From Candidatus Moraniibacteriota bacterium (GTDB lineage: Bacteria > Patescibacteriota > Minisyncoccia > Moranbacterales > GCA-2747515), in NCBI GenBank assembly GCA_027031945.1, contig JALVPE010000059.1, positions 1 through 12,695 on the forward strand: DNA of 12,695 nt, read 5' to 3'. Below are positions 1-7,097 of the stretch, piece by piece. The translations under genes and the position numbers were made by a program. The notes under the pieces were generated by a model. It was given only the letters and a program-made list of their open reading frames with translations, had not been told where the DNA came from and ran no database searches. How positions within the stretch are numbered: the stretch's first letter is position 1; each line of letters starts with the position of its first letter.

Positions 1-11
1 TTTCGACTCTC

Positions 12-1070
12 TTAAACAATCTCCTTTATCATCCTCCTATATTCCTTCCTCTCCGACAACAACATCATTGTCTTGGCCAATTTTTTGGAATCGTGCCTGA
101 TAAAAGAACGAGTATTGGCGATTAAATCATTTTTATTCTTCTTTATCTCCTTTCTGTTGGTAATATTGGCTAACACGACTCGATAAGATCGTTTTATTCC
201 AGTATTTTTGGTAAATTTAACAATACTATTTTTTCCTTCTTTTTTCTCGTATTTAACAATTAATTTTTTCGAGGGACGATTCATAGGAAAAACAACAAAA
301 TCTATTCTATCCCGACCCAAATACTTATTCATTTCTTGAGCATACTTATCCACATCAAACCCTTCCGTTTGCCCTTTTTTATTGGTTAAATTGCAATTAT
401 ACACAACCAACGCCCTGGAATTACAAATCGCTTTCGCCACCCCCTGGACTAAAAGGTTTGGAATGATGGAACCATAATGATCTCCCGGACCGAGAATTAC
501 CACATCCGCTTTTTTAATTTTCTCCAAAGCCAACGGATTGGCTTTTATTTTCGGCCTTAAAAACACTCTATCCACCCCATATTTTCTAATGTCTTTGTTG
601 TGATCAAGGTATTGTTCCCCGATAATTACCTTATCATTTCTCAATTTAATTGCCAGATTCATTTCTTGTTCTGAAACAGGCACGACCATTCCTTTAATAT
701 TCAAAATCCGAGCCGCTTCTTTAATCCCTTCGGTAAAGCTACCATTGATTTTTTCCAAAGCGGATAAAAGTAAGTTACCAAAATTATGTCCTCCTAATCC
801 ATTATTTTCTCCGTCCAAGGCGGACCCACCTTGGGCGGGAAAACGATAATTCATCAGCTCTCTCAATTTCTCCGAAGAATCACTTAAAGCCACCAAACAC
901 TGTCGCACATCTCCCGGCGGCAAAACTCCCAGCTCATCTCTAAGCCGACCGGTTGACCCGCCATCATCAGCCATGGACACAATGGCTGTTAAATCAACAT
1001 TATAATTTTTCAATCCGGAAAGCAATGTAAAACTCCCCGTCCCTCCTCCGATTGTTACAATTTTTTTCAT
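12..1070 (-). CDS. yvcK: YvcK/CofD-like protein (gluconeogenesis factor family)
   Basis: The 352-residue protein opens with a glycine-rich nucleotide-binding loop (IGGGTGSF, residues 7-14). It then shows the family blocks MADDGGSTGRLR (33-44), PPGDVRQCL (51-59), GHNFGNLLL (94-102) and, further on, GPGDHYGSIIPNLL. The family is related to CofD, the 2-phospho-L-lactate transferase. In Firmicutes, YvcK proteins bind UDP-sugars and are needed for normal cell shape and for growth on gluconeogenic carbon sources; a cytoplasmic regulatory role is inferred here, not shown. Length is normal for the family. Between YRF and GHNFGN the protein carries about ten extra residues, rich in Gly, Ala and Ser (79-88), encoded by a GC-rich inverted-repeat segment at 812-840 that looks like an in-frame repeat insertion. 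The ATG at 1070 places the glycine loop at the N-terminus as expected. No clear Shine-Dalgarno sequence precedes it. It lies downstream of leuS on the same strand, but 387 bp away, so it probably has its own promoter. Confidence 0.9.
   Translation of the reverse strand: MKKIVTIGGGTGSFTLLSGLKNYNVDLTAIVSMADDGGSTGRLRDELGVLPPGDVRQCLVALSDSSEKLRELMNYRFPAQGGSALDGENNGLGGHNFGNLLLSALEKINGSFTEGIKEAARILNIKGMVVPVSEQEMNLAIKLRNDKVIIGEQYLDHNKDIRKYGVDRVFLRPKIKANPLALEKIKKADVVILGPGDHYGSIIPNLLVQGVAKAICNSRALVVYNCNLTNKKGQTEGFDVDKYAQEMNKYLGRDRIDFVVFPMNRPSKKLIVKYEKKEGKNSIVKFTKNTGIKRSYRVVLANITNRKEIKKNKNDLIANTRSFIRHDSKKLAKTMMLLSERKEYRRMIKEIV
812..840. repeat. GC-rich REP-like segment inside yvcK
   Basis: A locally GC-rich block within an AT-rich gene. 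It contains the inverted repeat CCAAGG (815-820) / CCTTGG (829-834) and two copies of a GGCGG core. It encodes the extra residues 79-88 of YvcK (AQGGSALDGE). A similar GTCCGCC/GGCGGAC core occurs in the spacer at 1101-1138, so the two may belong to one dispersed repeat family. That relationship is inferred from the shared core only. Confidence 0.5.
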
Positions 1071-1084
1071 ACATCTACAAATTT

Positions 1085-1138
1085 ATCAGCCCCAGACTGA
1101 TCCGCCTGCTTGTCCGCCTGGGGCGTGAGGGCGGACAA
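1085..1138. repeat. REP-like GC-rich hairpin cluster upstream of yvcK
   Basis: Three inverted repeats are packed in 54 bp: ATCAG (1085-1089)/CTGAT (1097-1101); GCCCCAG (1089-1095)/CTGGGGC (1118-1124); and TTGTCCGCC (1110-1118)/GGCGGACAA (1130-1138), a perfect 9-bp stem with an 11-nt loop. TCCGCCTG also occurs twice as a direct repeat (1101-1108, 1113-1120). Several of the stems share bases, so they exclude one another in a transcript. The block lies in the probable 5' leader of yvcK. It could be a REP-type repeat, part of a leuS terminator, or both; no T-run follows it in either direction. Confidence 0.6.
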
Positions 1139-1256
1139 ATCCATTACAAATATATTTATCTCCCGTTTAGGGATGACGAATGTACGAATATGTATTTATT
1201 TAATATTTAATATTCTCATTGTTTTAACACCTTTAGATGTAAAATTTGCCAATATC

Positions 1257-1285
1257 ATTATACACATCAAATAAAACTCCAACAA
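1257..1285 (-). promoter_or_regulatory. Possible sigma70-type promoter for yvcK
   Basis: Read on the minus strand: TTGTTG (-35, 1280-1285), a 17-bp spacer, then a perfect TATAAT (-10, 1257-1262). It would give a leader of about 180 nt that contains the REP-like hairpins. The call rests on hexamer match and spacing only; such matches arise by chance in AT-rich DNA. Confidence 0.35.
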
Positions 1286-1406
1286 TTTTATAACTCAAGT
1301 CTTTGTATATAATTTTTCCGTTATTATTATTCATCTGACAATTTAAATATTATCAATCAAATGCATATTTATGACATCAACACCAAAAACCTACTTTATT
1401 TCACGC

Positions 1407-1449
1407 ATTTGTACATTTGTAAATTTGTAACAGATTTGTACTTTCGTAG
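1407..1449. repeat. 8-bp tandem repeat (ATTTGTAC/ATTTGTAA)
   Basis: ATTTGTAC (1407-1414), ATTTGTAA (1415-1422), ATTTGTAA (1423-1430), a CAG interruption, ATTTGTAC (1434-1441) and the diverged TTTCGTAG (1442-1449), ending nine bases before the leuS stop codon. A related pair in opposite orientation, ACGAATGT-ACGAAT, lies at 1176-1189. This is short-period tandem DNA, not a CRISPR: there are no spacers. Confidence 0.7.
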
Positions 1450-1457
1450 GGCCATCA

Positions 1458-3935
1458 TTAAACAACTATATTAATCAACCTTCCCTTCACAAAAACAACT
1501 TTCCTAACCTCTTTTCCATCAGTGTATTTTTTAATCTTCTCACTGGCCAAGGCTTTTTCCTTGGCTTCGTCTTCGGAAATGTCCGCCGGAACTTTGATTT
1601 TGTCTCGCAATTTTCCGTTTACCTGCACTACCAATTCAACCTCTTCTTCTTTAATCATTTCCGGATTGTATTTTGGCCACTCCTGATCAAAAATTGAGTC
1701 TTTATGCCCAAGCTCTGACCAAAGCTCTTCAGTAATAAATGGAGCAAAAGGCGACAATAAAATCAGAAACTTCTCCATTGCTCCCCGGGGAATATTTTTA
1801 TGCTTGGAAAATTCATTAATGAAAATCATCAACTTACTAATCGCCGTATTGAATTTCATTTCCTCGATGTCTTCTGTGACACCTTTGATGGTTTTATGTA
1901 GCAATACCGGCAATTCTTTTGGCACTTCTTCGCACCCCCCTCCGCAATCAATAAACTTTTTGTTTTGAAACAATTTCCAAACCTTTTCTAAAAATCTGTA
2001 AACACCCTTCACTCCCTCTTCTTTGAAAGCAATTTCCTCATCTAACGGCGCAGCGAACATCATATACATACGAGTGGCATCGGCGCCGAATTTTTCCACC
2101 ATATCATTTGGGTTTACCACATTACCTTTAGATTTACTCATCTTCACCCCATTTTCATCTAAAACCATTCCTTGATGACGCAACTTCAAAAACGGCTCGT
2201 CAAATTCCAGCAATCCCATCTTATGCATCGCTTTCACAAAAAATCGGGCATACAAAAGATGCATATAAGTATGCTCCGCTCCGCCAATATACAAATCCAC
2301 CGGCAACCATCGTTTCAATTTTTCCCGACTGCAAAATTCTTTCTCATTTTCCGGATCGGGATAACGCAAAAAATACCAAGAAGAATCCACGAAAGTATCC
2401 ATCGTATCCACTTCCGGCGTCCAACCCTTGCCAAATATTTTTTCCGTCCGTTCTTTTAATTCTTTGGACTTCGCCAACGGCGCCGTTCCGGTTGGCTGAA
2501 AATCCACATCTTCCGGCAATAACCAGGGCAGATTTTCTTCACCGACGAATTTGGCTTCTCCTTCCGGCGAATAAACAATCGGAATCGGACAGCCCCAATA
2601 GCGTTGCCGGGAAATGGACCAATCCCGCAGACGATAATTGGTCGTCATCTCTCCGCCCACAAATTCCGTAATCGCTTTCTTCGCCTCCTCGCTATCCATG
2701 CCATTAAACTTTCCGGAGTTAATCATTTCACCTTGACCGGTGAATAATTTTGAATTTTGAATTTTGAATTTTGATTGAATGTTTGAATCTTTAATTTTTG
2801 ACTGTTTATTTTTAACAACTTCTTTTATTGGCAAATTATACTTTGTAGCGAATTCGTAATCCCTCTCATCATGCGCCGGGACTGCCATAATTGCTCCGGT
2901 TCCGTATCCGCCTAAAACATAGTCCGCCACAAAAATCGGAATTTCCTCATTGTTCGCCGGGTTAATCGCCACCAATCCCTCTAATTTTACACCCGTTTTC
3001 TCTTTGCTTTCCAATCTCTCCATCTCCGTCTTGTTCTTCGCCCGCTCTACATATTTTTTAACTTCACTATAATTCGTAATTCGTAATTCGTAATTCGTAA
3101 TTAATGGATGCTCGGGAGCCACCACCAAATAAGTCGCCCCAAAAAGCGTATCTGGTCTGGTGGTAAATACAGAAATTTTCTCATTCAAAATTTCATCATT
3201 AGAATTTGAATCAAAATTCGAAATTCTTACTTCAAAACTCAGCAACGCTCCTTCTGAGCGACCAATCCAGTTAATTTGATTCTTCTTCGTCGCTTCCGGC
3301 CAATCCACTTTATCCAAGTCGTTGATTAAATCCCCGGCAAAGTCGGTAATTTTGAAAAACCAACCAGGCACTTCTTTTTGCTCAATCTCCGTTTTACATC
3401 GTTCGCATTTTCCGTTTTCCACTTGCTCGTTGGCAATGCCCGTATTGCAAGAAGGACACCAGTTTATCTTGTCTGTCTTTAGCTCCACCAAACCGTTTTC
3501 AAAAAACTTGCCAAAAAGCCATTGCGTCCATTTGTAATAAGATGGTTTTGAAGTAATTACATCACCTGTAAAATCATAAGCAAAGCCCAAACTATCCATT
3601 TGTTTTTTAAATGTATTTATAGCTTTATCGGTACTTTCTGATGGCGGTATCCCAGTCTTCACGGCATAGTTTTCCGCCGGCAAACCAAAAGAATCAAAAC
3701 CCTGGGGATGCAAAACATTTTTGCCATTCATTTTATAAAATCTATACAAAAGATCAGTCGCAGTCGCTTGTTCCGTATGTCCCATATGTAAACCACTACC
3801 AGACGGATAAGGAAACATATCTAAAATATAATAATTATTTTTAGACGCTTTATTCCTATCTGTTTTAAATAAATTTGATTTTTTCCATTTTTTCTGTACT
3901 TTTTTTTCAATTTTTTGGTGGTTATAAACTAACAT
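1458..3935 (-). CDS. leuS: Leucyl-tRNA synthetase (full length)
   Basis: An 825-residue class Ia aminoacyl-tRNA synthetase that charges tRNA-Leu with leucine in the cytoplasm. The HIGH motif appears as HMGH (residues 50-53), following FPYPSG. A zinc-ribbon-like CPSC...CERC block lies at 160-180. The CP1 editing domain has TTRPDTLFGATYLVV (258-272) and GYGTGAIMAVPAHDERDYEF (343-362). DWSISRQRYWGCPIP (438-452), DTFVDSSWYFLRY (513-525) and KMSKS (598-602) follow, then an anticodon-binding helical region and a C-terminal VQVNGKLRDK segment. Length is near the bacterial norm (about 800-880). All catalytic motifs are present, so it should be functional. Its CP1 domain carries in-frame short-repeat insertions near residues 236-246, 279-289 and 377-396. 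The N-terminal ~100 codons are more AT-rich than the middle, which fits a chimeric origin. A second, truncated leuS lies 5 kb upstream at 8873-9301. Confidence 0.96.
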   Translation of the reverse strand: MLVYNHQKIEKKVQKKWKKSNLFKTDRNKASKNNYYILDMFPYPSGSGLHMGHTEQATATDLLYRFYKMNGKNVLHPQGFDSFGLPAENYAVKTGIPPSESTDKAINTFKKQMDSLGFAYDFTGDVITSKPSYYKWTQWLFGKFFENGLVELKTDKINWCPSCNTGIANEQVENGKCERCKTEIEQKEVPGWFFKITDFAGDLINDLDKVDWPEATKKNQINWIGRSEGALLSFEVRISNFDSNSNDEILNEKISVFTTRPDTLFGATYLVVAPEHPLITNYELRITNYSEVKKYVERAKNKTEMERLESKEKTGVKLEGLVAINPANNEEIPIFVADYVLGGYGTGAIMAVPAHDERDYEFATKYNLPIKEVVKNKQSKIKDSNIQSKFKIQNSKLFTGQGEMINSGKFNGMDSEEAKKAITEFVGGEMTTNYRLRDWSISRQRYWGCPIPIVYSPEGEAKFVGEENLPWLLPEDVDFQPTGTAPLAKSKELKERTEKIFGKGWTPEVDTMDTFVDSSWYFLRYPDPENEKEFCSREKLKRWLPVDLYIGGAEHTYMHLLYARFFVKAMHKMGLLEFDEPFLKLRHQGMVLDENGVKMSKSKGNVVNPNDMVEKFGADATRMYMMFAAPLDEEIAFKEEGVKGVYRFLEKVWKLFQNKKFIDCGGGCEEVPKELPVLLHKTIKGVTEDIEEMKFNTAISKLMIFINEFSKHKNIPRGAMEKFLILLSPFAPFITEELWSELGHKDSIFDQEWPKYNPEMIKEEEVELVVQVNGKLRDKIKVPADISEDEAKEKALASEKIKKYTDGKEVRKVVFVKGRLINIVV
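2746..2809. repeat. 7-bp tandem repeat (AATTTTG) inside leuS
   Basis: Four exact copies of AATTTTG occupy 2746-2773, followed by a degenerate tail to about 2809 (further TTGAAT, TTTAAT and TTTTGAC pieces). Period 7 is not a multiple of 3, yet all frames stay open: three units encode a seven-residue repeat, here visible as QSKFKIQNSK (residues 387-396). The segment sits between the editing domain and the return to the catalytic core of LeuRS, where extra residues are tolerated. Confidence 0.8.
3071..3102. repeat. 7-bp tandem repeat (AATTCGT) inside leuS
   Basis: Four exact copies of AATTCGT plus a partial fifth (3071-3102). On the coding strand (ACGAATT) three units encode a seven-residue period, seen as ITNYELRITNY (residues 279-289) directly after the VVAPEHPL block of the CP1 editing domain. 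The reading frame is kept. A third, weaker repeat-like patch encoding VRISNFDSNSN (236-246) lies around 3200-3230. Confidence 0.85.
3673..3718. repeat. leuS homology block shared with the leuS fragment (copy 1)
   Basis: 46 bp that match 8994-9039 with a single mismatch (45/46) in the same orientation. They encode the conserved stretch following LHPQ (GFDSFGLPAENYA). Outside the block the two leuS copies differ at many synonymous positions. It is thus the best candidate crossover or conversion tract between the two copies. Confidence 0.7.
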
Positions 3936-4332
3936 AAGTATTATTTTAAAAATAAATATTAAACAACTATAGACCTAAGTCAACAGTCGTAAAAAAACAT
4001 ATTTTATCTTTGTAAATTTTGCTGACAACTTTTAGAACCAAAAAAAATAAAAATATATAAAAATAAAATATATACCTAAAACTGCTATTACCTGCTCTTA
4101 TTCTTTACAATAAAAACATATTCCTCGACCAAATTAGCACAGATGTATTATATCATCATTAAAAAATATTGTAAATCTTTTAAAATAATGATACACTAGA
4201 ACCATATATACCATAAAATCAATTTAAATTTTTTAAAGTTTTGTAAGAAAGTATTTTTTGTCACAGACTATACAGTATCTGTCGTAAAGTGTCATTTTTT
4301 TATTTATTACAAACTATATTAAAATTATCTGT
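3936..4332. other. AT-rich divergent spacer between leuS and the Nudix gene
   Basis: 397 bp with no convincing ORF or RNA gene; one 60-bp line (4021-4080) holds only about 10 G/C by hand count. It must contain the leuS promoter (best candidate 3956-3983, minus) and one for the Nudix gene (no strong hexamer pair found). A weak inverted repeat ACAGA...TCTGT lies near 4264-4283, about 50 bp before the Nudix start. Under the insertion model described in the findings this spacer arrived with the cassette. Confidence 0.5.
3956..3983 (-). promoter_or_regulatory. Possible promoter for full-length leuS
   Basis: On the minus strand: TTGACT (-35, 3978-3983; 5/6 to consensus), a 16-bp spacer, then TAATAT (-10, 3956-3961; 4/6). 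This would give a very short leader of roughly 15 nt before the ATG at 3935, which itself lacks a Shine-Dalgarno sequence. No T-box or leader peptide is visible. Confidence 0.4.
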
Positions 4333-4860
4333 ATGAAAAGAATAATCTATACGGGAAACTACTTAAAACTAAGCGAGGAAAATATAAATAATCATATATA
4401 TGAAAGGGTCATGATTAGAAATGGTGTTAGGGTTATTCCAATAAAAGACAACAAGATTTTATTCATCAAAGAATACAAACCACACGAAAATAAATCAAGC
4501 ATAAAATTAATAAGTGGTTGGATGGACAAAGAACAAAAAAGCCCGCTGTTAACCGCAAAAGAGGAATTAATAGAAGAAGTTTCTATGCAGGCAGATAAAT
4601 GGAATTTATTTTACAAATACGATTCAACTAATTCAACCGTGGAAGAAACAGTATTCTACTTCACGGCAAAAAAAATAACAACACTGGAAAAACAGGATAA
4701 CCCGGATAATGATATAGTAGAAGAAATTATATTTCTATCAGAGAAAGACTTCGTTAGAAAATTAGAAAAGAAAGAGATACAATGGGGAAAAGATATAGCT
4801 GTACTTTTTATGTTATTTAGAAAAATAAGGCGCGAATCACCACCTGAATATGTATATTAA
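4333..4860 (+). CDS. Nudix hydrolase family protein, degenerate Nudix box
   Basis: A 175-residue cytosolic protein with the layout of ADP-ribose/nucleoside-diphosphate-sugar pyrophosphatases: YERVMIRNGVRVIPI, then DNKILFIKEYKPHE, then the Nudix helix region SGWMDKEQ...AKEELIEEVSM (about residues 61-85). The consensus GX5EX7REUXEEXGU is only partly met. The metal-binding glutamates of the REUXEE part are kept (EELIEE), but the Arg is Glu, the first Glu of the box is Lys and the late Gly is Ser. It could hydrolyse a nucleotide-sugar or ADP-ribose-like substrate, or have reduced activity. It is the only plus-strand gene of the cassette and converges on the GT-A gene with a 16-bp gap and no terminator between them. 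High AT content and frequent ATA codons match the neighbouring cassette genes. Confidence 0.75.
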   Translation: MKRIIYTGNYLKLSEENINNHIYERVMIRNGVRVIPIKDNKILFIKEYKPHENKSSIKLISGWMDKEQKSPLLTAKEELIEEVSMQADKWNLFYKYDSTNSTVEETVFYFTAKKITTLEKQDNPDNDIVEEIIFLSEKDFVRKLEKKEIQWGKDIAVLFMLFRKIRRESPPEYVY

Positions 4861-4876
4861 ATTTAACAGGAAAATA

Positions 4877-5977
4877 CTATAAATCAAGATATGATAATCT
4901 GTTGGCATGCTTACAGTTATCTTCAAAGATATCATTTTCTAAAATTAATCCTCTTACTTTCTGAATAAATCTATATTTTAAATAATCTTTACCCAGTTCT
5001 TTTTTAAGTTCATTTTCTCTTTTTCTTGCATTTTCCATAAACACTCTATAAAAAGATTTTCTTTGATCATTATTCAAACACTCATAAGCCTTCATCCAAG
5101 CAGATTCATACTTATAAAGCATATAAACCCAGTCTTTAAAATCTTTCCTATTTGGATGTTTTGTTTGCATATTATTATCTGAAAACGGTATTATTCCATG
5201 TTTATACATAACACAAGACATCATCGGCCCAAGTAGTGTCTTTTTCTCTATCGACAACTTTAAGGACTCATTAAAAAACTTGGTTTTCATAAAAATAACA
5301 CCTCCGCCACCATGATACATAACTTTATTCGTCAGATTGGATACAACATCTGGGCGAGTGGACAAACCAATCATGTATTCTAATTGCGTCTCTGCTCTAT
5401 ATGGCCAAACACAAACCCCCGCCCAAACGCCAAAATGTAATGCCCTTTCAATCATATCATAAATAAAAAAATTAAAAGGTAATGCATCATCATCTATATA
5501 ACCAGTAACATTTGCATCAATATCACGAATAGCATATTCTATACACCTTACTTGACCAACCCTATTATTCACAACGATTATACGAAAATAAAATGTCCTC
5601 TCTTTGCTTTCAAAGATATTCACAATTTTATCAACATCACTCGCGTCATAATCATCCACAACAACACTAAATAAAAAATCAGTTATACCATCTAGATTAT
5701 CTAACACTTTCCCGAAGTTATTCACAATGTGTTCCCTTCCTTTATATGTTGCTAAAACAAGATGTGCATTGTATATCTTTTTATACCCAGTATTATAAAT
5801 CTCTCTAAAATTACCCAATCCAATAGTTGAATTATTTGAGGATGATAAGCTATCGTCACCAAAAGAATCACCGACTTCTTGTAGCAAACGATTTATTACA
5901 TTCGAATCAACATAACCGGTTATTACTGATGCAACTTCAAAAACTTGTTTAAAGCTTTTCATTACAACTTTTTTCAT
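4877..5977 (-). CDS. GT-A (family 2-like) glycosyltransferase, possible galactofuranosyltransferase
   Basis: A 366-residue soluble protein without membrane segments. After about 65 less conserved residues comes a GT-A start, NAHLVLATYKGREHIVNNFGKVL (70-92), then an acidic VVVDDYD strand (105-111), VVNNRVGQVRCIEYAI (135-150), and the DXD-type metal/nucleotide-sugar motif in GYIDDDALP (159-167). A later HGGGGVIFMK stretch resembles the acceptor loop of GT2 enzymes. The gene follows glf with a 29-bp overlap, which suggests translational coupling and use of UDP-galactofuranose as donor; the donor is inferred from the neighbour only. Two starts are possible: ATG at 5977, or an in-frame ATG at 5962 (residue 6). 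Neither has a good Shine-Dalgarno sequence. It is the last gene of the minus-strand cassette operon. Confidence 0.72.
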   Translation of the reverse strand: MKKVVMKSFKQVFEVASVITGYVDSNVINRLLQEVGDSFGDDSLSSSNNSTIGLGNFREIYNTGYKKIYNAHLVLATYKGREHIVNNFGKVLDNLDGITDFLFSVVVDDYDASDVDKIVNIFESKERTFYFRIIVVNNRVGQVRCIEYAIRDIDANVTGYIDDDALPFNFFIYDMIERALHFGVWAGVCVWPYRAETQLEYMIGLSTRPDVVSNLTNKVMYHGGGGVIFMKTKFFNESLKLSIEKKTLLGPMMSCVMYKHGIIPFSDNNMQTKHPNRKDFKDWVYMLYKYESAWMKAYECLNNDQRKSFYRVFMENARKRENELKKELGKDYLKYRFIQKVRGLILENDIFEDNCKHANRLSYLDL

Positions 5978-7097
5978 ACTCTATTTTGTTAAAAAGATCT
6001 AGTGCATTCTTAATCGCCTGATCCATATTAAAATACTTATAATTCGCTAATCTACCCACAAAAAAAATATTTTTCTCCTCTTCTTCTTTAATCAATGCTT
6101 TATATTTATCAAATATCTCCTTATTTTTATCATTTAAGATTGGATAATACGGATCTCCAACATCAGAACTATGCTCAATTGAAACCACTGTCTCTCTTTC
6201 ATTCAAGTTATCATAAAAATGTTTATGTTCTATTATTCTTGTGTATGGGACATTTCCTTGAGGATAATTAATTACAGCTACCTTCTGGTGATATTTCTTC
6301 TTTATAAGATTATTCTCAAAAAATAAAGACCTATATCCTAATTTACCATGTATGTAATTGAAATAATCATCTATTGGTCCAGTATAATACACCTTCTGAA
6401 AATTTGTATATCTATCCTTATTCTTAATATAATCTATGCCCAATTTTATGGATATATTATCAGAAGACAACATCCTATCTATCATATTAGTATAACCATT
6501 TACCGGCATGCCTTCATATTTATCTGAGAAATAAAACGCATCATTTGAAAACCTCACTGGTATTCTTTGTGTAACCTCCTTACCAATCTCTTTGGCTCCA
6601 ATACCCCATTGTTTTAATGTGTAATACTTAAAAAATAACTCGTAGAGCCTGACACCAACTCTATTTATTACAAAATCTTCAGCATTTTTTATCTTTATTT
6701 TTGTACCAACACCAGGTTCTTTTAATAGCCATTCTTGCATCATTTCGCCAGATGTAATCTTTGCATCGAATAGCCTGTTTAATGTTTGTATACAAACTGG
6801 AAATGGCACTAATTTTCCATCAATTGCACTAAGTACCCTGTGTCTATAATTATTAAATTGAGTAAATTGATTAACATACCTCCACACATTATCATTACTA
6901 GTATGAAATATATGTGCACCATATTTAGAGACCAGTATACCATTACACCAATAATCATAGCAATTACCAGCTATATGTTCTCTTTTATCAATAACCAAGA
7001 CTCTCTTTCCCAAAACATTTGCATACCTTTCAGCAATCACAGCACCAGAGAGTCCAGCCCCAACTACTAACACATCATATGGTCTATCATTATACAT
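5949..7097 (-). CDS. glf: UDP-galactopyranose mutase
   Basis: The 382-residue flavoenzyme converts UDP-galactopyranose to UDP-galactofuranose, the donor for galactofuranose-containing surface glycans. Seen: an N-terminal FAD Rossmann motif VLVVGAGLSGAV (9-20), DKREHIAGNCYD (37-48), YGAHIFHTSND (59-69), FNNYRHRVLSAIDGKLVPFPV (81-101), KQWGIGAKEIGKEVTQRIPVR (162-182), YFSDKYEGMPVNGYT (189-203), a late PYTRIIEHKHF segment with the active-site-type Arg, and a C-terminal VGRLANYKYFNMDQAI. These match the Glf family throughout, and the length is standard (about 370-390). The usual GGN near residue 43 is AGN here. The start overlaps the upstream glycosyltransferase stop by 8 bp, and the end overlaps the next glycosyltransferase by 29 bp, so the genes form one operon. 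Confidence 0.95.
   Translation of the reverse strand: MYNDRPYDVLVVGAGLSGAVIAERYANVLGKRVLVIDKREHIAGNCYDYWCNGILVSKYGAHIFHTSNDNVWRYVNQFTQFNNYRHRVLSAIDGKLVPFPVCIQTLNRLFDAKITSGEMMQEWLLKEPGVGTKIKIKNAEDFVINRVGVRLYELFFKYYTLKQWGIGAKEIGKEVTQRIPVRFSNDAFYFSDKYEGMPVNGYTNMIDRMLSSDNISIKLGIDYIKNKDRYTNFQKVYYTGPIDDYFNYIHGKLGYRSLFFENNLIKKKYHQKVAVINYPQGNVPYTRIIEHKHFYDNLNERETVVSIEHSSDVGDPYYPILNDKNKEIFDKYKALIKEEEEKNIFFVGRLANYKYFNMDQAIKNALDLFNKIEYEKSCNEKL

Larger units (their letters stand above)
1071..1457. other. leuS-yvcK spacer with repeats, no gene seen
   Basis: 387 bp between the end of leuS and the start of yvcK, both on the minus strand. I see no ORF with recognisable protein features and no tRNA. It holds a GC-rich REP-like hairpin block (1085-1138), an ATTTGTAC-type 8-bp tandem repeat next to leuS (1407-1449), a related ACGAATGT pair at 1176-1189, and a possible minus-strand promoter for yvcK (1257-1285). 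The remainder is plain AT-rich sequence. Confidence 0.6.

Noticed and set aside
1407..1449. CRISPR array
   Set aside because: The units are 8 bp and adjoin without unique spacers, and no cas genes are near. The same holds for the heptamers in leuS.
2172..2459. Open frames antisense to leuS (2172-2459, 3322-3537, 3641-3844)
   Set aside because: Low-complexity translations without family features, lying inside the well-supported leuS gene; they are reading-frame shadows.
3936..4332. T-box or other amino-acid-sensing leader for leuS
   Set aside because: No T-box core, specifier loop or terminator/antiterminator pair is visible, and the best promoter leaves only about 15 nt of leader.
3936..4332. 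Transposon or integrase driving the cassette insertion
   Set aside because: No transposase, integrase, terminal inverted repeats or tRNA attachment site was found near either junction. Recombination through leuS homology explains the layout better.
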